From an uncultured Acetatifactor sp. (GTDB taxonomy: Bacteria; Bacillota; Clostridia; Lachnospirales; Lachnospiraceae): 64,000 bases of DNA. The notes beneath the pieces were generated by a model that saw only the letters and a program-made list of their open reading frames with translations, did no database searches and had not been told where the DNA came from. Both the position numbers and the translations under genes were made by a program. Shown here one piece after another: positions 49,914 to 57,665 of this stretch; position 1 is the first letter of the stretch; each line of letters begins with the position of its first letter. Location: the NCBI GenBank assembly GCA_910583845.1, contig CAJUAB010000008.1:84467-148466 (forward strand), given 5' to 3'.

Positions 49914-50822
49914 CTAACCCTCAGGGAAAATGGTATCATACATATCATCCACAAAATGATCCAGAAAATCCTGGTCCAGATTCACAAACTGCCGGTTCAG
50001 CACGGCCTTGAGCAGGGCTGCCCGGCGGAAATACCACTCTTCCTCGGGCAGGTCAGACAGTTGCAGACCGGCATCCACTTTGGCCCCGTCCAGATTCTCC
50101 CTGCACCACTTCTCCATGGTGCCCTTAAGGGAGTTTTCCGAGTCCGCCTCTCTGGCATACTGTCTGGAATTTTTCAGAGAGACAAAACCCATGACAATAA
50201 AAATCACGAAGAGTACCCCCATGATACCGCCGATCATAAAGCGGTTGCTTCCCTGCAGTCGCAGGGGCAGTACGCCGGCGAGCAAAAGCGCCAGCGCCAC
50301 CAGCCCCAGTCCTCCCACAATCAGCAATGTCCAGGCGGAGGACCTGTTCTCCGCCGCCTGCTCCGCCTTATTCTGATAGCCATGAGAGGACCTGCGCCCG
50401 GGCGCAGGCCCCGCCTGGGCACTTTTCTTTTCCTCCGCTTCGCCAGTATCCATGCCGAACCATTGGGGCTGGGGTTTCTCCGCCTCCCGGCGGGCCTGTT
50501 CCTCCTGCATCCTGACAGCCTCCTGAGCCTGACGGACCTGTTCCTGCTGCATGTACACAGCCCCCAGCTTGACCGCCTTCTGCTGATCTTTTTCATTGAT
50601 CAGAAGCTCATGTACCGCCTCCTTCTCGTCAAAGACAATCTCCAGCTCCTTGAGGCCATTGTATTCCAGGTAGTCCTTCAGCCGGGCCAACTCTTCCTCA
50701 GCCCCAAAGATCAGCCGAATCTTGTTCACGATCTCTTTCTCCGGCACCAGCCTGCAGCCACAATCCGCACATTCCGTTATCCCGTCTCTGTACTCATTCC
50801 TGCATTTGGGACATATCAACAT
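49914..50822 (-). CDS. Zinc-ribbon membrane protein, 302 aa
   Basis: AAGGGG lies seven bases before the ATG. The N-terminus is a zinc ribbon (CPKCRNEYRDGITECADCGCRLV), followed by a DUF2007-like small alpha/beta segment (about 33-90), a charged Gln/Glu/Arg helix, two membrane helices (about 160-220), and a helical tail. Such zinc-ribbon proteins in Clostridia are uncharacterised; a sensing or scaffold role at the membrane is inferred only. Confidence 0.75.
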   Translation of the reverse strand: MLICPKCRNEYRDGITECADCGCRLVPEKEIVNKIRLIFGAEEELARLKDYLEYNGLKELEIVFDEKEAVHELLINEKDQQKAVKLGAVYMQQEQVRQAQEAVRMQEEQARREAEKPQPQWFGMDTGEAEEKKSAQAGPAPGRRSSHGYQNKAEQAAENRSSAWTLLIVGGLGLVALALLLAGVLPLRLQGSNRFMIGGIMGVLFVIFIVMGFVSLKNSRQYAREADSENSLKGTMEKWCRENLDGAKVDAGLQLSDLPEEEWYFRRAALLKAVLNRQFVNLDQDFLDHFVDDMYDTIFPEG

Positions 50823-50912
50823 ACTTTAACCCCTTTCCCGCACAGCATAGCCCGCGTTCCCGGACTCATTGCCCTGATCCTTTGCTCCCTGCCTGTCACC
50901 CCTGTATTCTTC

Positions 50913-52301
50913 TCAATCCATGGCGGACAAATACTCGTCAATTCCCCTGGCCGCCGCTTTTCCGGCTCCCATGGCCAGGATCACTGTCGCCGCGCCCGTC
51001 ACGGCATCGCCCCCGGCATACACCCCCTCCTTGGTGGTTCTGCCGTCTGCTTCCTCCGCCACAATGCATTTCCACCTGTTGGTCTCCAGGCCTTCTGTGG
51101 TGGAAGAGATCAGCGGATTCGGGGAAGTTCCCAGAGACATGATCACCGTGTCCACAGGCAGCACAAACTCAGAATCCGGCACCTCCACCGGCCTTCTTCT
51201 GCCGGACTCGTCAGGCTCCCCCAGCTCCATCCTGATACATTTCATGCCGGTTACCCAGCCTTTTTCATCCGCCAGTATCTCCGTGGGATTGGTCAGCAGG
51301 TCAAAGATAATGCCCTCCTCTTTGGCGTGATGTACTTCTTCCACACGGGCAGGCAATTCCTCCTCGCTGCGCCGGTACACGATATGAACCTCCGCCCCCA
51401 GCCGCAGGGCCGTGCGGGCCGCGTCCATGGCCACGTTGCCGCCTCCCACCACAGCCACTTTCTTTCCTCTCATAATGGGAGTGTTGCTGTTTTCGTCAAA
51501 GGCCTTCATCAGATTGCTTCTGGTCAGATATTCATTGGCGGAAAATACGCCGTTGCTGTTCTCGCCGGGGATACCCATAAATTTGGGCAGTCCCGCTCCG
51601 GAACCGATAAACACGGCGGAAAAGCCCTCTTCTGACAGCAGCTGGTCGATGGTCACGGACTTGCCCACCACCACATTGGTCTCGATCTTTACGCCCAGGG
51701 ATTTCACATTCTCAATCTCCTTGGCAACTACGGCCTCCTTGGGCAGACGGAACTCCGGTATACCGTATACCAGTACGCCGCCCGGCTCGTGCAGCGCCTC
51801 GAAAATCGTCACCTCATACCCCAGCCGGGCCAGATCACCGGCACAGGTAAGCCCTGCGGGACCGGAGCCGATCACAGCCACCTTTTTATCCTTCTTCTCC
51901 TTCGCGCCTTCGGGTTTTATGCCCTGCTCCCGGGCATAGTCCGCCACAAAGCGCTCCAGCTTGCCGATGGAAACCGGCTCGCCCTTGATGCCCCGGATAC
52001 ATTTTCCCTCGCACTGGCTCTCCTGGGGGCATACACGCCCGCACACGGCGGGCAATGCGCTGGACTGGCTGATGGTCTGATATGCCCCTTCCACATCCCC
52101 GTTTTTCACCTGTTCTATAAAGCCCGGAATATTGATTGCCACGGGACAGCCCTTGATACACTGCGCGTTCTTACAGTTGATGCAGCGGCTGGCCTCCTCC
52201 ATGGCCTCCTCCCTATTATACCCCAGACATACCTCTTCAAAATTTCCGGCCCGCTCCCTTGCGTCCTGCTCCCTGACAGGCACCTTCTTTAACACATCCA
52301 T
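50913..52301 (-). CDS. nfnB: NADH-dependent ferredoxin:NADP+ oxidoreductase, large subunit (NfnB/GltA-like)
   Basis: The 462-residue flavoprotein has an N-terminal double [4Fe-4S] domain (CINCKNAQCIKGCPV and CGRVCPQESQCEGKC) and FAD and NADPH Rossmann folds (VAVIGSGPAGLTCAGDLARLG; VAVVGGGNVAMDAARTALRLG). It resembles the small subunit of glutamate synthase. Next to the NfnA-like gene it is best read as NfnB, which bifurcates electrons from NADPH to ferredoxin and NAD+ or the reverse. The gap to the upstream nfnA is 163 bases. Glutamate synthase use cannot be excluded, but no large subunit is present. Confidence 0.9.
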   Translation of the reverse strand: MDVLKKVPVREQDARERAGNFEEVCLGYNREEAMEEASRCINCKNAQCIKGCPVAINIPGFIEQVKNGDVEGAYQTISQSSALPAVCGRVCPQESQCEGKCIRGIKGEPVSIGKLERFVADYAREQGIKPEGAKEKKDKKVAVIGSGPAGLTCAGDLARLGYEVTIFEALHEPGGVLVYGIPEFRLPKEAVVAKEIENVKSLGVKIETNVVVGKSVTIDQLLSEEGFSAVFIGSGAGLPKFMGIPGENSNGVFSANEYLTRSNLMKAFDENSNTPIMRGKKVAVVGGGNVAMDAARTALRLGAEVHIVYRRSEEELPARVEEVHHAKEEGIIFDLLTNPTEILADEKGWVTGMKCIRMELGEPDESGRRRPVEVPDSEFVLPVDTVIMSLGTSPNPLISSTTEGLETNRWKCIVAEEADGRTTKEGVYAGGDAVTGAATVILAMGAGKAAARGIDEYLSAMD

Positions 52302-52464
52302 CTCAATTCTCCTCTATTTCGAATTGCCCATAAGCATTTCCGGCATCCCGGGACGATTCAAATGCAATCATTCCGGCCGTGCATACGGGCTTGCGCTGTT
52401 TCAAGTTCCCGCTTGCAGGAAACGCTATGAATCTTTTCATCTGTTTCCTGTAAATGATCTGCCA

Positions 52465-53346
52465 TCAGCCGTCACAGTGGCCGCAGCCGCCATGGTGAGT
52501 GGCTCCCTCCCTGGCTTTCAGGAAGGCTCTGCCCTCCTCCGTCTTATAGATCTGCTGACGGCTCATGGCCTCGTCAAAATTCACCTGGTGTCCGTCAAAC
52601 TCCGGCCCGTCCACACAGGCGAACTTCACCTTGCCCCCCACAGTCACGCGGCAGGCGCCGCACATCCCCGTGCCGTCCACCATGATGGGATTGAGACTGA
52701 CAATGGTGGGAATCTGCAATTCCTTTGTCAGCAGGCATACAAATTTCATCATGATCATGGGACCGATGGCCACGCAGCTGTCATACTGCTTTCCCTCCGC
52801 CACCAGATCCTTGATGGTCTGGGTAACCATGCCGCTTCTGCCATAGGAACCGTCGTCCGTGGTCACATACAGATTGCCTGCCACGGCCTCCATCTCTTTC
52901 TCCAGAATCAGCAGATCTTTGGTTTTGCTGCCCACGATTACATCCGCGGCAATTCCATGCTCATGAAGCCATTTCACCTGAGGATACACCGGCGCGGCAC
53001 CCACTCCTCCTGCAACAAACAGGATTTTCCTGCTTTTCAGGCTCTCCGGGTCCTCTCCCACAAACTCGGACGCGCAGCCCAAAGGACCCACAAAGTCATG
53101 AAAGCTGTCCCCCGCTTTCAGGGCGGACATCATCTGGGTAGATGCGCCCACAATCTGAAACACGATGGTTACCGTTCCCTTCTCTCTGTCATAATCACAG
53201 ATTGTCAGGGGAATCCTCTCTCCTGCCTCATCTGTCCGAACAATTACGAACTGTCCGGGCTGACAGTATTTTGCCACCCTCTCCGCCTCCACCTCCATCA
53301 GATAGATGTTTGTGGTAAGTTCCTCTGCTCTCACAATTCTGTACAT
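52465..53346 (-). CDS. nfnA: Ferredoxin-NADP+ reductase-like subunit NfnA
   Basis: A 293-residue FNR-fold protein with FAD-binding start (GQFVIVRTDEAGERIPLTICDYD in part), NAD-binding VAGGVGAAPVYPQVKWL and a [2Fe-2S] cysteine set (CGACRVTVGGKVKFACVDGPEFD). The C-terminus is His/Gly/Cys-rich (HHGGCGHCDG), an unusual feature that could bind metal. Annotation as sulfide dehydrogenase or dihydroorotate-dehydrogenase electron-transfer subunit is the usual alternative; the adjacent NfnB decides for NfnAB. Confidence 0.9.
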   Translation of the reverse strand: MYRIVRAEELTTNIYLMEVEAERVAKYCQPGQFVIVRTDEAGERIPLTICDYDREKGTVTIVFQIVGASTQMMSALKAGDSFHDFVGPLGCASEFVGEDPESLKSRKILFVAGGVGAAPVYPQVKWLHEHGIAADVIVGSKTKDLLILEKEMEAVAGNLYVTTDDGSYGRSGMVTQTIKDLVAEGKQYDSCVAIGPMIMMKFVCLLTKELQIPTIVSLNPIMVDGTGMCGACRVTVGGKVKFACVDGPEFDGHQVNFDEAMSRQQIYKTEEGRAFLKAREGATHHGGCGHCDG

Positions 53347-53486
53347 ACAATCCTCCTAAATGAAATCGCTTTGCGATGGTTCCTATGGATACGGCTCCTT
53401 CGCGGATTTATTGTTCTCCAAACTTTAAAAATTCCGGACTCTTTCAGATCCGCAAATCCCCGCCGATACAGGCGGGCCATACTGTA

Positions 53487-54902
53487 CTACGGAATCTCGG
53501 CTATGCTGTAATTCCCCGCCTCATCTACCAGGAGCTTGTAGCAGATCCCGTTATACACATGCACCGCATAATAACTGCCCGTCCGGATGCTGCCTCCCCC
53601 TTCGTCCACATGCAGTTCGGCAAATATATAGAAATCCTCTCCGCCCACCGTCAGCGGATATTGGAGCTGGTACTGATATACACCGTTTTCCCCTGCAAAT
53701 CCCTCATAATTTACAATTCTCCCCGTCCGCAGCATTTCATTATATACGGTTATAGTGGCGGTATCCACCGTGATCTCCGTGTTTAACCGCAGGCTGTACG
53801 AGCGCTGGGCCACCTCCCCCACGATACCTCCCTCCTCTATAATCGCGAAATTGTATACGGAATCCCCCAGCGGCATGGGAACCGGTCCCGTGTATCTGGT
53901 GGAATTATCCGTGGGAGTCGTGCCGTCCGTGGTGTAGTAAATCATATCCTCTTCTTCACAGTTTATTTTAATCAGGGTGGGACTGCTGTATTCGCCGCTG
54001 GCTGTTGTCACATCGGGCGCGACCGGGATCTGTATTTCAATCTGGTAACGCTTGGTGACCACGTCGCTGACCAGCCCATATTGGTTCACAAACACAGCCT
54101 TGACCGTGTGCTCTCCGTTGTCCAGAAAAATCGGTGCCGTGTATATCGGACTGTTCTCGTCAGGCTCCGACCCGTCCAGGGTATAGTAAATGGTTCCCGC
54201 CGTGTTGGAACTGAGTTTCAAGGGCAGAATCTCCTGATAGTAGCCCTCCTCAAAACCGAACTCCGGCGCCCGGGCCTGGAGATTCTGGTATGTGCTCCGG
54301 ATAACATCATTATCACAGCTATTGAGCAGACTGTCAATCGTCTGGTAATCATTTCTTCCCCGATATGACTGGATCAGCTGGGAATAGGCTCTTTCCAGCT
54401 GCTTCTGGTCCAGCAGTCCGCCGTCAATCATACGCAGCAGCTGACTCTCGTAACCGCCCACATCGTCCATGGCATAATAGCAATCCGCCAGGGCAAACCC
54501 CAGTTCCTGGTCTGTATTGCCCAGCTCCAGAGCGCGCAGATAGTAATCCACCGCCTGCTGATAATTCTGTTTTGCGACACATTCCGCAGCCCGGGCCATC
54601 TGATATTCCACAGAATGTTCCATATGATACAGAGCGCCGATAATTACGCCTGCCAGAATCATGATAACCAGAAAAAAGACACCTGTCAGCCATCCCAGAT
54701 ATCCCTTTTTCCTCTGCGGTTTTTTCTCTGGCGTATCAGCCTTCGGGGAATCCTGTAATTCTTCCGCGATCTGCTCCAGCGTGTCCTGCATGCTCTGTTC
54801 CACTTCGGATTCAAAATCAGGCACGATATGGATATCTTCCCCACAGGCCGTACAGTATAGCGAACCCTCTTCTATTTTTGTTCCGCATTTCGGACAATTC
54901 AT
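53487..54902 (-). CDS. Zinc-ribbon, TPR and chitobiase-C-type repeat membrane protein
   Basis: The start at 54902 places the zinc ribbon (CPKCGTKIEEGSLYCTACGE) at the N-terminus as in related proteins; GGAAAGGG lies 13 bases upstream. The frame is open to 54974. Order over 471 residues: ribbon; acidic linker; one membrane helix (about 72-95); TPR helices (about 105-195, QQAVDYYLRALELG); two beta modules of the chitobiase/beta-hexosaminidase C-terminal type (IYYTLDGSEPDENSPIYTAP and MIYYTTDGTTPTDNSTRYTGP); and a final beta domain. The cytoplasmic ribbon with an outer carbohydrate-type module suggests an envelope sensor or scaffold. It follows folD by 77 bases. Confidence 0.82.
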   Translation of the reverse strand: MNCPKCGTKIEEGSLYCTACGEDIHIVPDFESEVEQSMQDTLEQIAEELQDSPKADTPEKKPQRKKGYLGWLTGVFFLVIMILAGVIIGALYHMEHSVEYQMARAAECVAKQNYQQAVDYYLRALELGNTDQELGFALADCYYAMDDVGGYESQLLRMIDGGLLDQKQLERAYSQLIQSYRGRNDYQTIDSLLNSCDNDVIRSTYQNLQARAPEFGFEEGYYQEILPLKLSSNTAGTIYYTLDGSEPDENSPIYTAPIFLDNGEHTVKAVFVNQYGLVSDVVTKRYQIEIQIPVAPDVTTASGEYSSPTLIKINCEEEDMIYYTTDGTTPTDNSTRYTGPVPMPLGDSVYNFAIIEEGGIVGEVAQRSYSLRLNTEITVDTATITVYNEMLRTGRIVNYEGFAGENGVYQYQLQYPLTVGGEDFYIFAELHVDEGGGSIRTGSYYAVHVYNGICYKLLVDEAGNYSIAEIP

Positions 54903-54979
54903 AAAAATTACTCTGCCCTTTCCTTCCGCACAGTTCCCGGTGTCCAACGGGTAAATTCCGCGCTGTGCCTCCATCCGTT

Positions 54980-55828
54980 TCAGGTTTCCTGCAGCAGTAT
55001 GCTCTCCACACAGTTTTTCATCAACATGGCTATGGTCATCGGGCCCACGCCGCCGGGAACAGGGGTGATGGCACTACAGCGGGAAGCCACGGAAGCATAG
55101 TCCACATCTCCGCACAGTTTGTTGTTTTCATCCCTGTGGATTCCCACGTCAATGACAACCGCCCCTTCCTTGACATATTCCGCGGTGATCATCCGGGGCC
55201 TGCCCACCGCCACCACCAGAATATCCGCCCGGCGGGTGACCTCCTTCAGATCCGCCGTCCGGCTGTGGGCCACCGTCACAGTGCCGTTTTCCCGCAGAAG
55301 CAGCAGCGCCATAGGTTTCCCTACAATATTGCTGCGCCCCACCACCACACACTCTTTACCGCTTATGGAGATGCCGGAACGCTTGAGCAGCTGAATCACC
55401 CCGGCGGGCGTACAGGACACAAACCCCTGTTTCCCGATACACAGCGCCCCCACATTCATGGGATGAAAACCATCCACGTCCTTAAGCGGGCTGATGGCAT
55501 TCAATACCTTCTCCTCATTGATCTGCTCCGGAAGAGGAAGCTGTACCAGAATCCCGTTCACATCCGCCCTTGCATTCAATTCCTCCACCAGGGACAGAAG
55601 CTCTTCCTCCGCGGTCTCGCCGGGCAGTTCGTAGGACAAGGATCTGATGCCGACATACTCACATGCTTTCTTCTTGTTCCGCACATACACACAGGAAGCC
55701 GGGTCATCACCCACCTGTATCACAGCAAGGCAGATCTCCCTCCCCTGAGCCCTGTATGCTTCCACCTGCTCCTTCAGTTCGTCCTTGATCTCCGCGCTGA
55801 TCTTCTTTCCGTCAATAATCTGTGTCAT
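54980..55828 (-). CDS. folD: Bifunctional methylene-THF dehydrogenase/methenyl-THF cyclohydrolase
   Basis: The 282-residue FolD interconverts methylene-, methenyl- and formyl-tetrahydrofolate. Landmarks: the catalytic YVRNKKKACEYVGI near residue 50, GILVQLPLPEQINEEKVLNAI, VDGFHPMNVGAL, VVVGRSNIVGKPMALLLL and TPVPGGVGPMTIAMLM. It is 60 bases downstream of fhs, completing the formate-to-methylene-THF route. Confidence 0.96.
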   Translation of the reverse strand: MTQIIDGKKISAEIKDELKEQVEAYRAQGREICLAVIQVGDDPASCVYVRNKKKACEYVGIRSLSYELPGETAEEELLSLVEELNARADVNGILVQLPLPEQINEEKVLNAISPLKDVDGFHPMNVGALCIGKQGFVSCTPAGVIQLLKRSGISISGKECVVVGRSNIVGKPMALLLLRENGTVTVAHSRTADLKEVTRRADILVVAVGRPRMITAEYVKEGAVVIDVGIHRDENNKLCGDVDYASVASRCSAITPVPGGVGPMTIAMLMKNCVESILLQET

Positions 55829-55888
55829 ACATTCTCCTTTATTATACTCCCGAAAGACCGGATTTCCTTTTTATCTTCCTTGCGCCCC

Positions 55889-57559
55889 TTAAAATAATCC
55901 GGTAATCATGCCTTCCTCGTTTACATCAATGCCGTAGGCGGCAGGCTTTTTAGACAGTCCCGGCATGGTTACCACCGCTCCTGTCAGCACCACCACAAAG
56001 CCTGCCCCCGCGGACACATAGACCTCCCGGATATTCATCTCAAAATTCTCAGGCCTGCCAAGCAGCGTCGGGTCATCCGACAGAGAGTACTGATTTTTGG
56101 CCATACAGACCGGCAGTTCCCCATATCCCAGCTCCTCAAGACGCTCCAGCTGTTTCAGAGCCGCCGGGGCAAAACGCACCTTTCCAGCCCCGTAAATCTC
56201 CGTGGCCACTTTGACAATTTTTTCCCGGAGGGGCAAACTGTCCTCATAGAGCAGCGTAAAATGACTCTCCTTCCGCTCCAGGGTCCGCAGAACCTTCTCC
56301 GCCAGTTCTATGCCGCCCCTGCCGCCCTGCTCCCACACTCTCGCCAGAGCAAATTCACAGCCCCTCGCCTCACAGAAGCGCTTTACATAGGCGGTTTCAG
56401 CCTCCGTATCCGCCGTGAAAGCATTCAGCGCCACCACCACAGGCACACCGTATTTCTGTAGATTTTCAATATGCTTTTCCAGATTGACAATTCCCTTTTC
56501 CAAAGCCTCCAGATTCTCCGTGGAAAGCTCTGCCTTCGGTACGCCGCCGTTATATTTCAAGGCTCGTACGGTGGCCACCAGCACCACGGCGTCCGGCGCG
56601 AATCCCGCCTTGCGGCACTTGATGTCAAAAAACTTTTCCGCGCCCAGATCCGCGCCGAATCCGGCCTCGGTGATACAGTAATCCGCCATCTTGAGCGCCG
56701 CCCCGGTGGCGATCACAGAGTTACAGCCGTGGGCAATGTTCGCGAACGGCCCGCCATGCACCAGCGCCGGTGTGTGCTCCAGCGTCTGGATCAGATTGGG
56801 CTTCAAGGCATCCTTCAGCAGCGCGGCCATGGCTCCCACAGCCTGTAGCTGTCCTGCGGTCACTGGTTCCCCGTCATAGTTGTAAGCCACCACAATCCGG
56901 GATAATCTTTCCTTCAGATCCCTCATATCCACAGCCAGACACAGAATGGCCATAATCTCGGAGGCCACCGTGATCACAAAATGATCCTCCCTGACCACAC
57001 CGTCTGCCTTACTTCCCATGCCCACCACGATATTGCGCAGCACACGGTCGTTCATATCCAGACAGCGCTTCCACACCACCTGGCGGGTGTCAATTCGCAG
57101 CTCGTTGCCCTGCTGGATATGATTGTCCAGCAGCGCCGAAAGCAGATTGTTGGCGCTGGTAATGGCATGAAAATCCCCGGTGAAATGCAGGTTCAGATCC
57201 TCCATGGGCACCACCTGGGCGTAGCCTCCCCCGGCCGCGCCACCCTTGATTCCGAAGCAGGGGCCCAGAGAAGGCTCCCGCAGGGCAATCACCGCCTTTT
57301 TTCCCAGCTGGCCGAAGGCCTCCCCCAGCCCCACGGTGACTGTGGTCTTTCCCTCCCCGGCCGGAGTGGGATTGATGGCCGTCACCAGAATCAGCCTGCC
57401 GTTGGGACGATCCTGAATCTCCTTTAGAAAGGGTTCGGAAATCTTCGCCTTGTACCTGCCATACAGTTCCAGTTCCTCCCGGGGAATCCCTGCCCGCTCC
57501 GCCACCTCCGTGACAGGCAGGAGCACTGCCTCCTGCGCAATCTGAATGTCTGTTTTCAT
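55889..57559 (-). CDS. fhs: Formate-tetrahydrofolate ligase
   Basis: The start at 57559 gives 556 residues, the standard family length, and follows AGAGGT. The enzyme makes formyl-THF from formate and ATP. The P-loop TPAGEGKTTVTVGL lies near residue 55, followed by LREPSLGPCFGIKGGAAGGGYAQV and VNLHFTGDFHAI-type sequence (LNLHFTGDFHA). It heads the fhs-folD unit. The same pair supports acetogenesis or purine and serine metabolism; no other Wood-Ljungdahl gene is in the window. Confidence 0.96.
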   Translation of the reverse strand: MKTDIQIAQEAVLLPVTEVAERAGIPREELELYGRYKAKISEPFLKEIQDRPNGRLILVTAINPTPAGEGKTTVTVGLGEAFGQLGKKAVIALREPSLGPCFGIKGGAAGGGYAQVVPMEDLNLHFTGDFHAITSANNLLSALLDNHIQQGNELRIDTRQVVWKRCLDMNDRVLRNIVVGMGSKADGVVREDHFVITVASEIMAILCLAVDMRDLKERLSRIVVAYNYDGEPVTAGQLQAVGAMAALLKDALKPNLIQTLEHTPALVHGGPFANIAHGCNSVIATGAALKMADYCITEAGFGADLGAEKFFDIKCRKAGFAPDAVVLVATVRALKYNGGVPKAELSTENLEALEKGIVNLEKHIENLQKYGVPVVVALNAFTADTEAETAYVKRFCEARGCEFALARVWEQGGRGGIELAEKVLRTLERKESHFTLLYEDSLPLREKIVKVATEIYGAGKVRFAPAALKQLERLEELGYGELPVCMAKNQYSLSDDPTLLGRPENFEMNIREVYVSAGAGFVVVLTGAVVTMPGLSKKPAAYGIDVNEEGMITGLF

Positions 57560-57605
57560 GATTACCTCTTTCTGCTTATATAGCGTTGGCATGTTCCCCG
57601 CAATC

Positions 57606-57624
57606 CATGATTACAGGAATCATG
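57606..57624. promoter_or_regulatory. Short perfect palindrome upstream of fhs
   Basis: CATGATT, five bases, AATCATG. It lies about 47 bases before the fhs start and after the ftsK stop; it could be an operator or a weak hairpin. Confidence 0.3.
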
Positions 57625-57665
57625 CTGTTTTCAGAGTTCCACCTGTTTTACAATCCCACACATGC